From positions 1,625,501 through 1,689,500 of the forward strand of contig OY821792.1 in the NCBI GenBank assembly GCA_963682175.1: 64,000 nucleotides of DNA, read 5' to 3'. Numbering within the stretch: the first letter of the stretch is position 1; the number at the start of each line of letters is the position of its first letter. The translations under genes and the position numbers were made by a program. Positions 22,487 to 33,175 of this stretch are shown piece after piece. The notes beneath the pieces are model-generated. The model did no database searches. It was given only the letters and a program-made list of their open reading frames with translations, and was not told the origin of the DNA. The DNA is from Triglochin maritima (Eukaryota; Streptophyta; Magnoliopsida; Alismatales; Juncaginaceae).

Positions 22487-23035
22487 ACCATCATCTGGTA
22501 GTGTTGGATCACATGTTTGTGAACAAACTGAGTCATTACAAGAAACTTTGGCCTCTTTCATGCGTGTCGTAGAGGATATGAATGCATAGGTGACTCCAGT
22601 AGCCATACCGTGTGACTGGTGTGGGTTGAGTGGTTACGTAATTGGAGAATGTCCTTATGTTCCTCCTGAGCTTGTATACGGTCATACCTTATTCCTAAAA
22701 TGCTCAATGTGACTTTTACGCATCCGCGTACAACCCAACATGGATGGATTCGTGGGGAGACAATATTGAATCAATTTTTTATACATAATACCCACCCCAT
22801 TATTCTCCTCCCAAATACCCACATCCCTACCAGCCACCACCCATGAGCCCATAGACTAACTCTCAACCTATTAGCACCCAACCTACAAACTGTGACAATC
22901 AAAATGTGAACTTCAATGTTGGCCACAAACCTGACACTTTACAACAAACCCTTCACTCTCTCATGCACGCCACTCATAGTATGATGGCATATAACTTGAG
23001 TTTCTTGCAAACTGTTGAAATCCCAATGCTGTAGA
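22487..23035 (+). pseudogene. T2 zinc-knuckle ORF, C-terminal part
   Basis: Continues the T2 frame after T1: SSGSVGSHVCEQTESLQ, a zinc knuckle CDWCGLSGYVIGEC (22599-22640; the His position is Tyr), then PYVPPE and a Pro/Tyr-rich tract aligned with the T1 ORF. There is an in-frame TAG before VTPVAIP and further stops downstream. It ends at the CACTA-type remnant at about 23036. With the His of CCHC lost and several stops, it is dead. Confidence 0.8.
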
Positions 23036-23320
23036 AAAAGGAATATACGTTAGATATACGGGGGTACGTCATATATACATAGACATTGGTCGCGTAAAAT
23101 CCGACGTCTATACCTAATGCATAGATGTCGGCCGTTATATACCATCGACATCTATACCTAACGCATAGATGTCGGTCATTCTATATATCCAACGTCTTTT
23201 CTTTAGGTATAGACGTCGGTCGTATATAACGGACGACGTCTATACCTTTTTTCCAAAAGAATAGACGTCGGCTAATACAAACAACTGTCGTCTATTCCTA
23301 AACCTGGATCCAAAAAAAGA
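23036..23320. repeat. subterminal repeats of a CACTA-type transposon
   Basis: About nine copies of TAGACGTCGG or variants (TAGATGTCGG, TAGACATTGG) occur in both orientations between 23080 and 23315, often as inverted pairs. CTGTAGAAAAAGG at about 23028-23040 looks like a damaged CACTA terminus (usual form CACT[A/G]...GAAAAA). Clusters of short inverted subterminal repeats are the binding sites of En/Spm-type transposases. The opposite end was not found. Confidence 0.65.
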
Positions 23321-23599
23321 AATTAGATTCATCCTGCACCAAATTCGTTCACAAACACAAATATATACACACTTTCATCTATATATACATACAAGCATAC
23401 ATACACAAACACATACATACAAGCATACACAATCATTCGACACACTTGCCATTAATTCATACATAAACACTTGGCATTCATTCTAAAAGTGAGGCGATTA
23501 TATTAAGGCATAACATTGTATGTTTGTAATACAAGTGAACTTGTTAACTAAATTACAAAAAAAATGTTAGTGACATGAGAACCTCTTAGTTCATCAACA

Positions 23600-24615
23600 T
23601 GTTTCTGATAAAATAGCTAGTCCATCGGTTACGAGTATTATCGAGTTCCTATTGCGAGTAGGGATCGCTATTCTTTTGGAAGACCTATATAAATACAACT
23701 TACAAATATTAAATCTAGATTATGAAACTATAATTATACAACTGAATAACTATCTATATTACCTCAGATAGGCATACGTCTTGAGTTTCAAATTCGAGAA
23801 TTTCCTCCATGTATCTCATTACGTAATAATCACATTCCGTATTTCCATATTGTTTCCGGTACTACAAACATAGAAATTCGCTAAATATATGTTTGTAACT
23901 TAATTAACAAAAATGGGAGAAAGAACTTACTACCATTCCATTTCATGTTACTCCCGCTTTTGGGGTTGTTCTCCTGCCACCTAACGCTTTGTAAACCTTC
24001 ATTGTCTTGAGTAGCACAAGTTATTAAAAACCTTCATTCAATAATACTAATAAAAATCCACGAATTACAAATACGATGACTAAAATGAACTTACAGATTT
24101 ATAAGATTCTTTATGGAGTCCCTTGGTTTATTCAACCCCAACGGATCAAACCAATATGCCTCGTTAGTCACGGGGAATACAACGACAAGCATCCAATTAG
24201 CCATGTTTTATATATCATTCGAAATTTATTACAAATAAAACTCCACTTTGAATTCACAAGTTTACCTCTCATGATAATGGAGCAGATAATATCTTTTGTC
24301 TTCTTTCATGAGAGTCCCAAGCTGACCCAATTTATCATCATTCCCGTATATATAGGTAGATGGACTGATAATCCAAATACTTGATCGTCGGGTAAGACTG
24401 ACCTTCTGGCGTCATAAAGGTGTCTATAAGAGTAAAACTTACATTTTGTTATAGTTGCAATAAAATTATTCAATACATTTCATCTTATACCAAAGAAAAC
24501 ACTTACTTCACTTGCATATCGATAATCATGATGCACAATGAATCCATCACCAACAACTGCATGACATCCTCTTTGGTGACGTACAAAGCCAAAGGAAAAC
24601 AACTATAAAACTAGT
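23600..24615 (-). pseudogene. Ulp1/C48-type protease remnant of a CACTA element, about six exons
   Basis: Short minus-strand exon pieces join into a C48 (Ulp1-like) peptidase of the kind carried by plant CACTA elements. In order: FPLALYVTKEDVMQLL (about 24503-24603), a piece ending YYLLHYHE (about 24265-24420), NWMLVVVFPVTNEAYWFDPLG with KNLINL (about 24095-24205), a Trp/Lys-rich piece (about 23931-24010), YGNTECDYYVMRYMEEI carrying the catalytic Cys region (about 23765-23862), and a short last exon (about 23603-23680). GT-type donors such as CT|GTAAGTTC follow several pieces. The usual catalytic His of the HW motif is Asn (NW), and some pieces need a frame change, so it is probably inactive. 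The transposase part of the element is not in the window. Confidence 0.7.
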
Positions 24616-25033
24616 TAGTCTATATGTATCAACAACCAATTCATAAATTTACAAATATATCAGTGAATAAAACATGAGAATATCCAAAAATATGTAGATG
24701 AAGTCTGATATCGAAAACCAATACTCTTAAAACATTCCATCAAGCACCTTAGATGTATACTTACACATGAAGGTCATCTATTCATCTCTTATGAAACAAG
24801 CAAATCCACACATGGAAGAATGAATAAACCACACACCACATGACTAAACATCGATCCACCATCTTATTTAACCCAAATGGTTATGGATATACTCATTTTG
24901 GTAATGACCTTGTTCATTTTGGTTGAAACAAACTAGCATGTTTCAATCAAAACGACCTGGTGCATTTCGGTTGAAATGACCAGAGTTTAAATGACATGTC
25001 TCGTTTCAATTGAAACAACCTAACATGTTTAGT
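24616..25033. other. unassigned stretch between CACTA remnant and LTR
   Basis: No gene. 24890-25020 repeats short CATTTTGGTTGAAA-like phrases (about four variants), an irregular local repeat of unknown origin. Confidence 0.35.
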
Positions 25034-26320
25034 GATTAGTATCACATCATACACCATACTCATGCTATATCCTTTATTTTCCCCAATTTCGTGCTATCCA
25101 AGTGTTTGTTGTTATATTTCAGGTAATAAGTAATAAAGAAGAGGATGGAAGAGAAAAATGACTAAAACGTAAGAAGAAAAGACTTAAATGAAGCAAAATA
25201 GACCTGTTTGTCATACTCAAGGACTCATCCGCAAGAGGGAAGGACTTGGACGTAAGTCAGGAAGGACCAAATAGTAAACTGAGAAACTCCACACCATGAT
25301 GAGGAGTATTTTGGCAATTTGATTCTGGCCAAGACTCAAACCACCGATCAGAGTGCACCCCACGTGGAGAATTGAAGCAATTAAGATGTCATCCAAAACC
25401 AGGTCACATTACACCAATTTGGTCCGGCATTTAGCGGTCACATACCTCCAATTGGCGGTCCATTTTGCCAACATCCAACCCGGCTTCTCGTGGGTGTGTA
25501 CTATGTTTTTTATGTCCATACAAGGCATATTTCAGTAGTCTCACACCGGGGGATTGTCCCCAATTACCTTTTTCATGTCTATAAATAGAACTTTTCTTCC
25601 TCCTTTGTAACCAACAACATTGTTTGGTGGTCATTCTCTCTACTTGGAGTATGCCTTTGGAGCAAAACTCAAATGAAGAAGAATGTTATTTGTAATGTGA
25701 GTCAATAATAAAATAATTCTTCATAGTTTTGTTTGAATGTTATCTCTTTTAAATGATTGTATGTTTTAGCTTAGTTTTGTTTTCTTAATCTTAGTATAAT
25801 TAGTTAGAATGTCATTCTTTCTTAATATAATTGTTAGCTTAATGTGTAGTGAATAGTTTCATCCCCCTTTGATGGTGGAGATGATGTTTATACATGTAAT
25901 GAAGAATAGGAATGAATGTTATCTTATGCAATAATGTGTTAATGAATGTGAATGTATGCTTGTTTAAATTTGAAAGCTTAGCTTGATGGGTTTTGCCACA
26001 ACTTCTAGACACTTCTTATGCTCATGTTAATCAACTAAGTTACTGATTTGAATGATAGATTTTGTCATAACCATTAGACATTTCTTATGCATGCAAACAC
26101 AATCTATACTTATTCCTTATTGAATGCATTCTTCACCACCTTATTACATGCGTACACACTCTACCCCTTAGGGGTTTTCTCTACTGAATTTCATCTTGCT
26201 TTGTTAGTTTCTTAGTTTAGTTTTAGTTAACTTAGCCTAAATCTCTACATCTATCTCTCCTTCCCCACTCGAGTAGGGTAGTCATAACAACACTCACAAC
26301 TCCTTGTGCACGTGCGGTTA
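25034..26320 (+). repeat. Athila/Tat-like LTR, plus strand, 3' end uncertain
   Basis: Starts TGATTAGTATCACATC. It has the clearest phased GAC array (25160, 25181, 25201, 25222, 25243, 25265), a palindrome-like CCTCCAATTGGCGG at about 25446, a TATA box CTATAAATAG at about 25580, and ends near the GTGCACGTGCGG block at 26320 without a clear CA end or primer site. The left border of the 20.5-kb tandem duplication cuts it at 25831. Confidence 0.7.
25580..25589 (+). promoter_or_regulatory. TATA box of the 25034 LTR
   Basis: CTATAAATAG about 130 bases downstream of the CCAATTGGCGG palindrome, as in the other LTRs here. Confidence 0.55.
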
Positions 26321-27200
26321 TTAAAACGGTCAATGATTTAGGTTCAAACGACCTACCTTAATCTCCTTTCAAGGAAATGACCTTGCTCATTTTCTTGATT
26401 ACTCCTAAAATAGACGAGTTTATTTGTTTTCCTATGTGCAATGAACTTCCTTATTATGCTAGTTGAAGAACTCGCTCACGACTTGCTCTCCTTTAATTAC
26501 TTGATTGTTTTAATTCCAGATTTATTTTTTTATTTTGTTGATGAACATTTTATTTTCAAATTTTGTTTGTTTGTGGGTCTTTCAATGGCTTTTTGATAAT
26601 GTTTTCATACAACCATCAAATTTAATTGTACCAACTTAGGTCATACCATACTTTATGAATTGTTGGACTTGCTTTGATCTTATTGGCAAAACCTAGGTCC
26701 CAGTCTACAATTGTGTTATGAAATTGTAGAATTTGATGAAGGCATTGCTACTCTTGCTACAAACGACTGGACTCTTTTTTTACGTACATCTACTCTTTAT
26801 ATTGCTCTCCGTACTTGGTTTGTCTCGTGTTAAAATTCAAGTTGCTATGCCAATTGCTATCGAGGTAGTAAATGGATTAAAGAAACCTACTATGCATGGA
26901 CTCAAGGGGGGAAGTACGTTTATGAAGATTATTTAGTTTCTAAACTCATGTTCGTCACATTCCAAAACAAACTTCAATGAGCACACCTAGGGAAATTAAA
27001 ACTCCATCTGAAGGTCTTAATGATAGGTCAGCTATCGCTGAAATTCCAGTTCAACTCTGGCAGCTGAGATTATCACAATTTTCCACAAATTAATCACATG
27101 AATAATTTAGATTGTTATACATTTGAAGACTGGGTGAAGGAACCAAGATGTAGTGGCGGAGTCACGTACAGGTGGGGCAGATTTTCCCACACAAAAAAAA
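26321..27200. other. unassigned stretch, weakly coding in places
   Basis: No complete gene. A plus-strand stretch near 26875-26980 reads WIKETYYAWTQGG...YEDYLVSKLMFVTFQ, which looks protein-like but I cannot place it; it ends in a stop. Copy B (46875-47763) is nearly identical except for nine extra bases near 47418 that preserve the frame. Confidence 0.4.
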
Positions 27201-27508
27201 CTGAACTGCTATTCGTCGCCGTAAAACTACTTAAATCGCCCGTAAGATTACCATTTTGCCCATCTACACTTTCTACTAATATAACTCCTCATTTCACTCT
27301 TTTAACACAACTTTCTCTTCATATCACTCTTCTATTCACCACAGAAGATGTCTCGGAGGCCAGGAAAAGAACCAGCGGAGACCCCTGACTACTCACATCT
27401 GGTAAATTACCTCAATTAATTTTAAAAAAAAAACATTTTTGAGTCGGGCGTCCGCGGGAGCCGCCCGACCCAACGAGAGGGCGGTCGCGGGAACCGCCTC
27501 CCCCCTGG
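27201..27508. mobile_element. MULE remnant in copy A (left end only)
   Basis: Matches the left 0.3 kb of the MULE at 47764-50703, including TIR sequence GAACTGCTATTCGTCGCCG and the GC-rich inverted repeat GTCGGGCG...CGCCCGAC (about 27441-27467). At 27508/27509 it jumps to what is 51051 in copy B. The gene, the right TIR and about 350 bases of flank are missing, so this is a deletion of about 2.97 kb. Confidence 0.85.
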
Positions 27509-27949
27509 TACAATTATGCTTATTGACATATTATATCTCACTTTGACACTATCGAGTTCGTTAGTTGGCTGAAAATGGAATGAAAACTTAAAATAAACAA
27601 GCATTTATGGGAAACTTATTCATCAAGGTCATTTTATACATAAGAGTCGTAAAATGAATAATAAATCAAAAGTCTGCAATTCCACGAACAAAAAATAGCA
27701 ATGAGCATAAATAGTAATAATTATTACAAAAAAAAATTATTATTATTTTATGGTATACTTATATACTATTTTGCTTCATCTATTTGTCTAAATTTTATCG
27801 ATTTTAAACTTAAGAACAAACATAGCCAATAAATCTTACCGAACCATATGTTTTGTGTTTTGATATTGGATCACAGTTGTAAAAATAAAATCAATTGAAC
27901 TATGTCGTGTTTTATAGTTGTAAAAAATTCTTTTGAATGTTTGAATTTT
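27509..27949. other. AT-rich flank without gene
   Basis: No gene; serves as the target sequence of the following MITE. Equivalent to 51051-51486 in copy B. Confidence 0.4.
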
Positions 27950-28383
27950 GGGTTAATTACAGTTTGCCCCCATGGACTATGCATTGATATCACTTTGCAC
28001 CCTTGAACTTTCAAAATTAAAAGTTACCTCCCCTGAACTTTCATTTTGTAACACTTTGCCCCTTAAACTTAAAATTTCATTATTTAACACACTTGACGTT
28101 TTTTTCTCAATTTTTTTGTTGTATCCCTAATACACTCCTAAACCTATATTTACATGAAAGTTTGGATCGAAACGGATGTCAGATATGGTTGAAATTTGGG
28201 TCGGATTGAGTCAAAAAAAATTAGGGGGAAATGTCGAGTGTGTGTTAAATAATGAATTTTTGAAGTTCAGATGGGCAAAGTGTTACAAAATGAAAGTTTA
28301 CGGAAGGTAACTGTTAACTTTGAAAGTTCAGATGTGCAATGTGATACCAAGATATAGTTCAGGGGGTAAATTGTAATTAACCC
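27950..28383. mobile_element. foldback MITE of Mutator type (copy A)
   Basis: A 434-bp element whose two halves are long inverted repeats, starting GGGTTAATTACAGTTTGCCCCC and ending in the diverged complement. It is flanked by a perfect 9-bp target duplication, TTGAATTTT (27941-27949 and 28384-28392). A 9-bp duplication is characteristic of Mutator-like elements. There is no coding capacity. Confidence 0.9.
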
Positions 28384-28599
28384 TTGAATTTTAATGTATT
28401 CAGGTTTGAAAAAATGTTAAAAATAGGAAGGATATTTTCAAATATTTTAATTTTCACATAATTTATTTAAAATATCATCTTAAAGTTGTAGGTCCTACAT
28501 AAAAAATACGACCAATGGAAAGACAACATGCTGTACTCAAGAAAAAATCCGGATCCACCCCGGCAAGACCGGTGTGGTTACTCCAAAAGGGTCGAGTGA

Positions 28600-28870
28600 T
28601 TGTTGGGTAGAAGTGACTGATGGCAACGGTCAAGAATTTGAAGATGCTAACGAATTCCGAATATCTCTATAAACATTTGCTATGTCACATTGGTTTAACC
28701 ACAAATTCTTACGAAATGCTCCTTCCGGAGTTATTGCACGTTGCACGAAGGAGAATTGCACATGGCGGGTGCATGCCATTAAACAGTCCTTTTTTGGTAC
28801 TTTTATCATAAAGGAGCACACATGCATGTTGGGTGGTGGAATCGGTGTAGGATCATTGTATATATGGCAA
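28600..28870 (+). pseudogene. MuDR-type transposase N-terminal (DBD) fragment, copy A
   Basis: The plus frame reads EFEDANEFRISL, a stop, TFAMSHWFNHKFLRN, ARCTKENCTWRVHAI and IIKEHTC. The Cys/Cys/Trp and final HTC pattern fits the MuDR N-terminal DNA-binding family (DBD_Tnp_Mut). Only this domain survives, with one in-frame stop; the DDE domain is absent. It is unrelated in sequence to the MULE transposase at 48214-50288. Confidence 0.7.
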
Positions 28871-30118
28871 TCCAATCTAACCCTAAATGCTTTAAATAAA
28901 CAAGTAATGTAGCGGAATAAACAAGTAGTGTAAAACTAGGAAGAAAGCATTCAAACAACAAATTGACATGACAATTTTGTAGAGGTTGAACACCCCAATT
29001 AGATCCTAGACTCACTTGATAACACGAGCTCTGTTCACGTCCTCAATACTTTGATTGTCATTTTGGGCTGTGATCAAGCCTTTAGAATGCAAACTCATCA
29101 ACAACCTCACGAATGAGGATCTTCCTCCCACAAGCCAAGAGAGAAGTTTCCCCTAAAGCTTGTAAAACTCTTCGTAACAGCTAGGATGATGGTGTAACAA
29201 CACTCTGGCTTGAGCACACATTAATTGGCTTGGAGTTAGGATCAAAAGTATGGAGTTTGAAGTTATTTGATTGAATCAATTATATTACTGCAAGTGAATG
29301 ACATTGGTGAAATGTGAAGTATGGCTTGTACCACAAAGAGTTGAACGGGTTGTTGTTTACACCATAATGAACTTGGCTAACTGCAGTTAAGGCTAATGAT
29401 AAGTTAAGACAAGTAACTAAACCTCTAGGGGTGGAGAAGAAGTGTGTGAATCCATTAATTGTGAGGTTTGGGTGTCATTAGTGCCATTTGATATGAAACA
29501 TGTTGCATCAAGGAGTGTGAGGGGGGCGGCCTAATCTACTTCACTGCCCCATTAACAACATTTCATGGATACAAACATGTTACTCATACTAAATCCCCTA
29601 ATTGTGCTTCCACATGCCCTAAGATCAATCACCATAATTAAATAATACAAGACATTAATCAAGAATTTGCATAATATGGCACATCTTGCATAGATATCAC
29701 GTAATATGTCCACCTAGATTTACCTTTTTTTGTACATTCATCATAAAATGGGTCAAACTCCTAACCCAAAGAAAAAAGGTAAGCATCTAGTGTGACCATT
29801 AGCATATCAAAGAGATTAGGGGAACCCATCACAAAGAATATGACATATCATTAAGCATCAAGATATAGATTCAAGTACACACAATCACACAATCATAATT
29901 CACATTACTCTCCACCCCCCTTATGGGGATGGATCTACACACTACACATGCTAAGTGACATGGAAATACAAAAGCTAAGTCTTAACATGCTGCAAAACAC
30001 AAACTAAAGATCTAAATAATAGATGAAACTAAAACATGGATAGAAAGAAAGAATTCATCATGGGGAAAAAGGATCTACCATTAGATTGAAAAAATAACCG
30101 AGTTACAAGCTCCATCCA
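28871..30118 (-). repeat. minus-strand LTR/leader fragment
   Basis: 29400-30118 resembles the R/U5 side of the Athila-like LTRs in reverse (CTCTAGGGGTGGAG, CTCTCCACCCCCCTTATGGGG). 28871-29400 has no feature I recognise. It ends abruptly at 30118 against a plus-strand LTR fragment. Confidence 0.55.
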
Positions 30119-31065
30119 GAGGGACCTGAACACACGAAAAACATTTCGGGCGCAAAAATTCTTCAATATCACGTTCTTGAAGAGTATTTGGGCAATTAAA
30201 AACAAACGGTCTCGAATCAGCAAACTAGGAGTGCAACCCACGTGGAAAATACAAATATTAAGTTACTGGCTAAAATTTGGACGGATCCGACCCGACCCAT
30301 CTGCCTGGGGTGGATGAGTTGGTTCATATTGGCTCCAAATTTCTTGTGTGGCTCTAGTCGGATTAGTAAGGTGCATCAAAACTTAGAGAATCAATTATAG
30401 TCGTTGGATTGCTCCTAGAATCATCTACACCACACTTTCTTCTATAAATAGCATGGTTTCTTCTTCTGTTACAACCCTTCCACCTCCACCATTAGAATAG
30501 CTTAGGTTTTACTCAATTTGGGCAGTAGAGAAAATGTGGGAGTTGAAGGTTGTAATCTCACTCTTTTGTTAATCTAATGTTAGATTTGGATTCCTCTCAT
30601 TTTTAACTTTCTTTCTATTCAATTATTTTTGTGTTTTGTTGGTTGATTTCTATTTTTCTTTTATTGACATGTTTAGTGTATATTTCATGCTTTCCATAGT
30701 TGTTACCATGAGTAGAGAGTACATCCACCCCATTTAAGGTGGAGGTGATGTAGATTATGTGATGTGTTAGTGATGGGTTCTTCTATTTGTGTCATTTCAT
30801 GTGTTTAATGTAGATCTATACTTGTAGCGTGCTTAAACTTGTATCTGATGGGATAATGCCACACTAGGTACTTGTCTCATGCTAGATCTAGAGTTTATCT
30901 TGTTGCTTGTAATGTTTTATCTTTGTTATGGAAATGACTTGTTATGTGTGGATGCTTGATTAGTAGAGAATGCATGAATGGATTAACTTGTATGAAGGGG
31001 TTAATTGATTCTCTAATGGTCACACTTGGTGCTTAGTTTATTCTTGAGAACCCAAAGTGTATCAT
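30119..31065 (+). repeat. plus-strand LTR fragment joined head-on to the previous one
   Basis: Homologous to 10600-11560 of the T2 LTR, with TATA (CTATAAATAG at about 30444) and the CCACCCCATTTAAGGTGG block. With the fragment before it, it forms a broken inverted repeat: 29790-30118 against about 30530-31060. Confidence 0.6.
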
Positions 31066-31239
31066 ATGATTAGAAAATGTTTTCTTACCTTGATTTTATA
31101 ATATATGTGATAGCCATTAGCTAGTTTATATTAAAATTGATAGGATCTTGAATTGCTGCATTTATGGACATATTTATTTGCAGTATTGGTTTTCAAACAT
31201 AAAATTGATATCAAAACCCATACAATTTATTTTGTAGAA
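31066..31239 (+). repeat. copia element H: LTR end and leader, copy A
   Basis: A short remnant of the 5' LTR, then TGATATCAAAACC at 31206-31218, which is the tRNA-iMet primer site TGGTATCAGAGCC with three G-to-A changes, then a 20-base leader before the gag ATG at 31240. Confidence 0.6.
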
Positions 31240-31302
31240 ATGTCGAATATTCAACCTATTGTGCGATCTATGATTGAAAAACATCATTTGGCAAATGATG
31301 AC
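31240..31302 (+). pseudogene. copia H gag, segment 1 (copy A)
   Basis: Starts MSNIQPIVRSMIEKHHLAND, a normal copia gag N-terminus. The frame stops at the insertion of solo LTR F; segment 2 continues in frame at 32888 when one target duplication is ignored. Confidence 0.75.
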
Positions 31303-32886
31303 TGATTGACATCATTTCATGCATTCATTTGTGTCTTATATCCATTATCTTCAACCTAAACAATGCTACGTAACGAGTTTTATGTTTAAGTTTCAGGAAT
31401 AACAGGTTTGAGAAGAAGAGACTAAAAAAGGACATAAAAACAAGAAAAATGACTAAGTTGCAAGACTTATGGATTGAGGTGCAAGAGAGAAGGACCCGGA
31501 TGTAAAGCCAGAAGGACTAATGAGGAAATCAAGAAGCTCCACACCATTATAAGGAGTATTTTGGTAATTAGATTCGGGCCCAAACATCAACAACCAAATC
31601 GGGTTCATCAAACATCAAGAAATCAAGCCAGAAACAAAACACCGAAATCCAGACATAATCAAAGCAATCTGGACCGTCAATTGGTTGTCCCAGACCGCCA
31701 ATTGGCGGTCCAAATTGGTCCAAATTTTCCGTGGTTGAGTCGGGTCGTGTATTATGTTGTTTTATGTCCATTTATAGTATGTGTTTAGTCCTATATTGGG
31801 GGATTGTCCCCGATTACCTTTTTCTAGCACTATAAATAGAACTCTTCCTTCTCCTTTGTATTCACCCATTGCTTGGTGGCATTCTCTCTACTTGGAGTAA
31901 GCCTTGGAGCAAAAACTCAAGGTGGAGAATGATGCTACTAGTAATGTGAGTCATTTAATAAAATAATATTTCATTGTTTTCTTCTCATGTTGTCTATTTT
32001 TTATGCATCCTTAGCTTAGTCTTATTTCTTTGATCTTAGGCTAAATTAGTTAGAATTTCTCCTTTCTTCTTTAGTTTAATTGCTAGAATAATGTAGTGAG
32101 TAGAACCATCCCCTTTGGGGGATGGAGATGATGTTCATATATATTGTGAAGTTTGGATGTTTGAATTTTTGATTGTGTGGACTTGCATGTTTTGTATGTT
32201 CATTGGGGGTATTTTAATCATGTACATGTTGGAGAATTTTGATGGGTTTTTCCATAATATTTAGACACTTCTCATGCTTAGTTTTCTCATGTTTATTGAC
32301 TGAAATTTCCTCTTGAATATGCTACATGTTAGTTATGTGTTTGTAATTGTGTTTGCTTACTTGATTGATCGAAGAAACTTTGTTTTGATGAGTTTTGCCA
32401 TAACATTTAGACACCTCCCATGCTTACTTTGTTCTTCACATGAGTTTATGGTTTTTTATGAGTCTTGCCATATCTTTAGACACTTCTAATGCTGAGTCTA
32501 ATCTTATGATAATCAAGTAGTAATTGGCGATACATTGTGTGAATGGATTGATAGGTTTTGTCACATCTTTAGACACTTCTTATGCATGACACACACACAT
32601 ACATGCTTACATGGATCATTCATCACTTATTTCACTTCATATGTGCACACACTCCACCCCTTAAGGGTTTCTCTTTCTGATTTTCAATCTTCCGTGCTTT
32701 CTTTCGCATTTCGTACTTATTAGTTTAGTGTGGTTTAGCTTTAGCGTAATCACATATTTTCTCCCTTTATTCGCCATCTGATTTCGGTCATACCAGAGGT
32801 TTCTCACCTCCCTGCGGACGACCCGTACTTGCCTTGTCTTCATCGACGGCTGTGCACTTGCGGTCTAAATTTAAAATGTTTAAACA
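31303..32886 (+). mobile_element. solo LTR F (Athila/Tat-like), copy A
   Basis: A 1584-bp LTR, TGATTGACATCATTTC...GTTTAAACA, flanked by ATGAC (31298-31302) and ATGGC (32887-32891), a target duplication with one mismatch; the gag reading frame shows ATGGC to be original. It has a perfect 18-bp palindrome GACCGCCAATTGGCGGTC at 31693-31710, a TATA at about 31829-31837, ~21-bp-spaced motifs at 31450-31514 and the GTGCACTTGCGG block at its end. Confidence 0.88.
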
Positions 32887-33175
32887 ATGGCTCAAACTTC
32901 ATAAGCTGGCAACTCAAGCTCAATATCGTGTTGAAGTTTAAGAAACTATATCATATTTTGGATGGTGAAATCCCAAGATTAAATGAGAAGGCAACCGATA
33001 GTGAGAGAGAGACAAAAGCCAAGTGGGAAGACCAAGAGAATCAGGTTCACGGTCTAATGTTGGCCTCCATGGGTGACTCGCTTCAAGCGAAATACTTGGA
33101 TTCAAAACCCAAGAAGACCATGGAAGCTTTAACAAAGATGTTCATGGATAGTGCTAGAAAAGAGCGTTATAAGAC
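32887..33175 (+). pseudogene. copia H gag, segment 2 (copy A)
   Basis: Reads GSNFISWQLKLNIVLKFKK and continues through DSLQAKYLDSKPKKTMEALT to KERYKT. This is the copia gag (UBN2-like) core. It is interrupted at 33176 by solo LTR G. Confidence 0.8.

Noticed and set aside
23080..23315. CRISPR-like array of short repeats
   Set aside because: Repeats are short, in both orientations and irregularly spaced, in a plant transposon end; this fits CACTA subterminal repeats.
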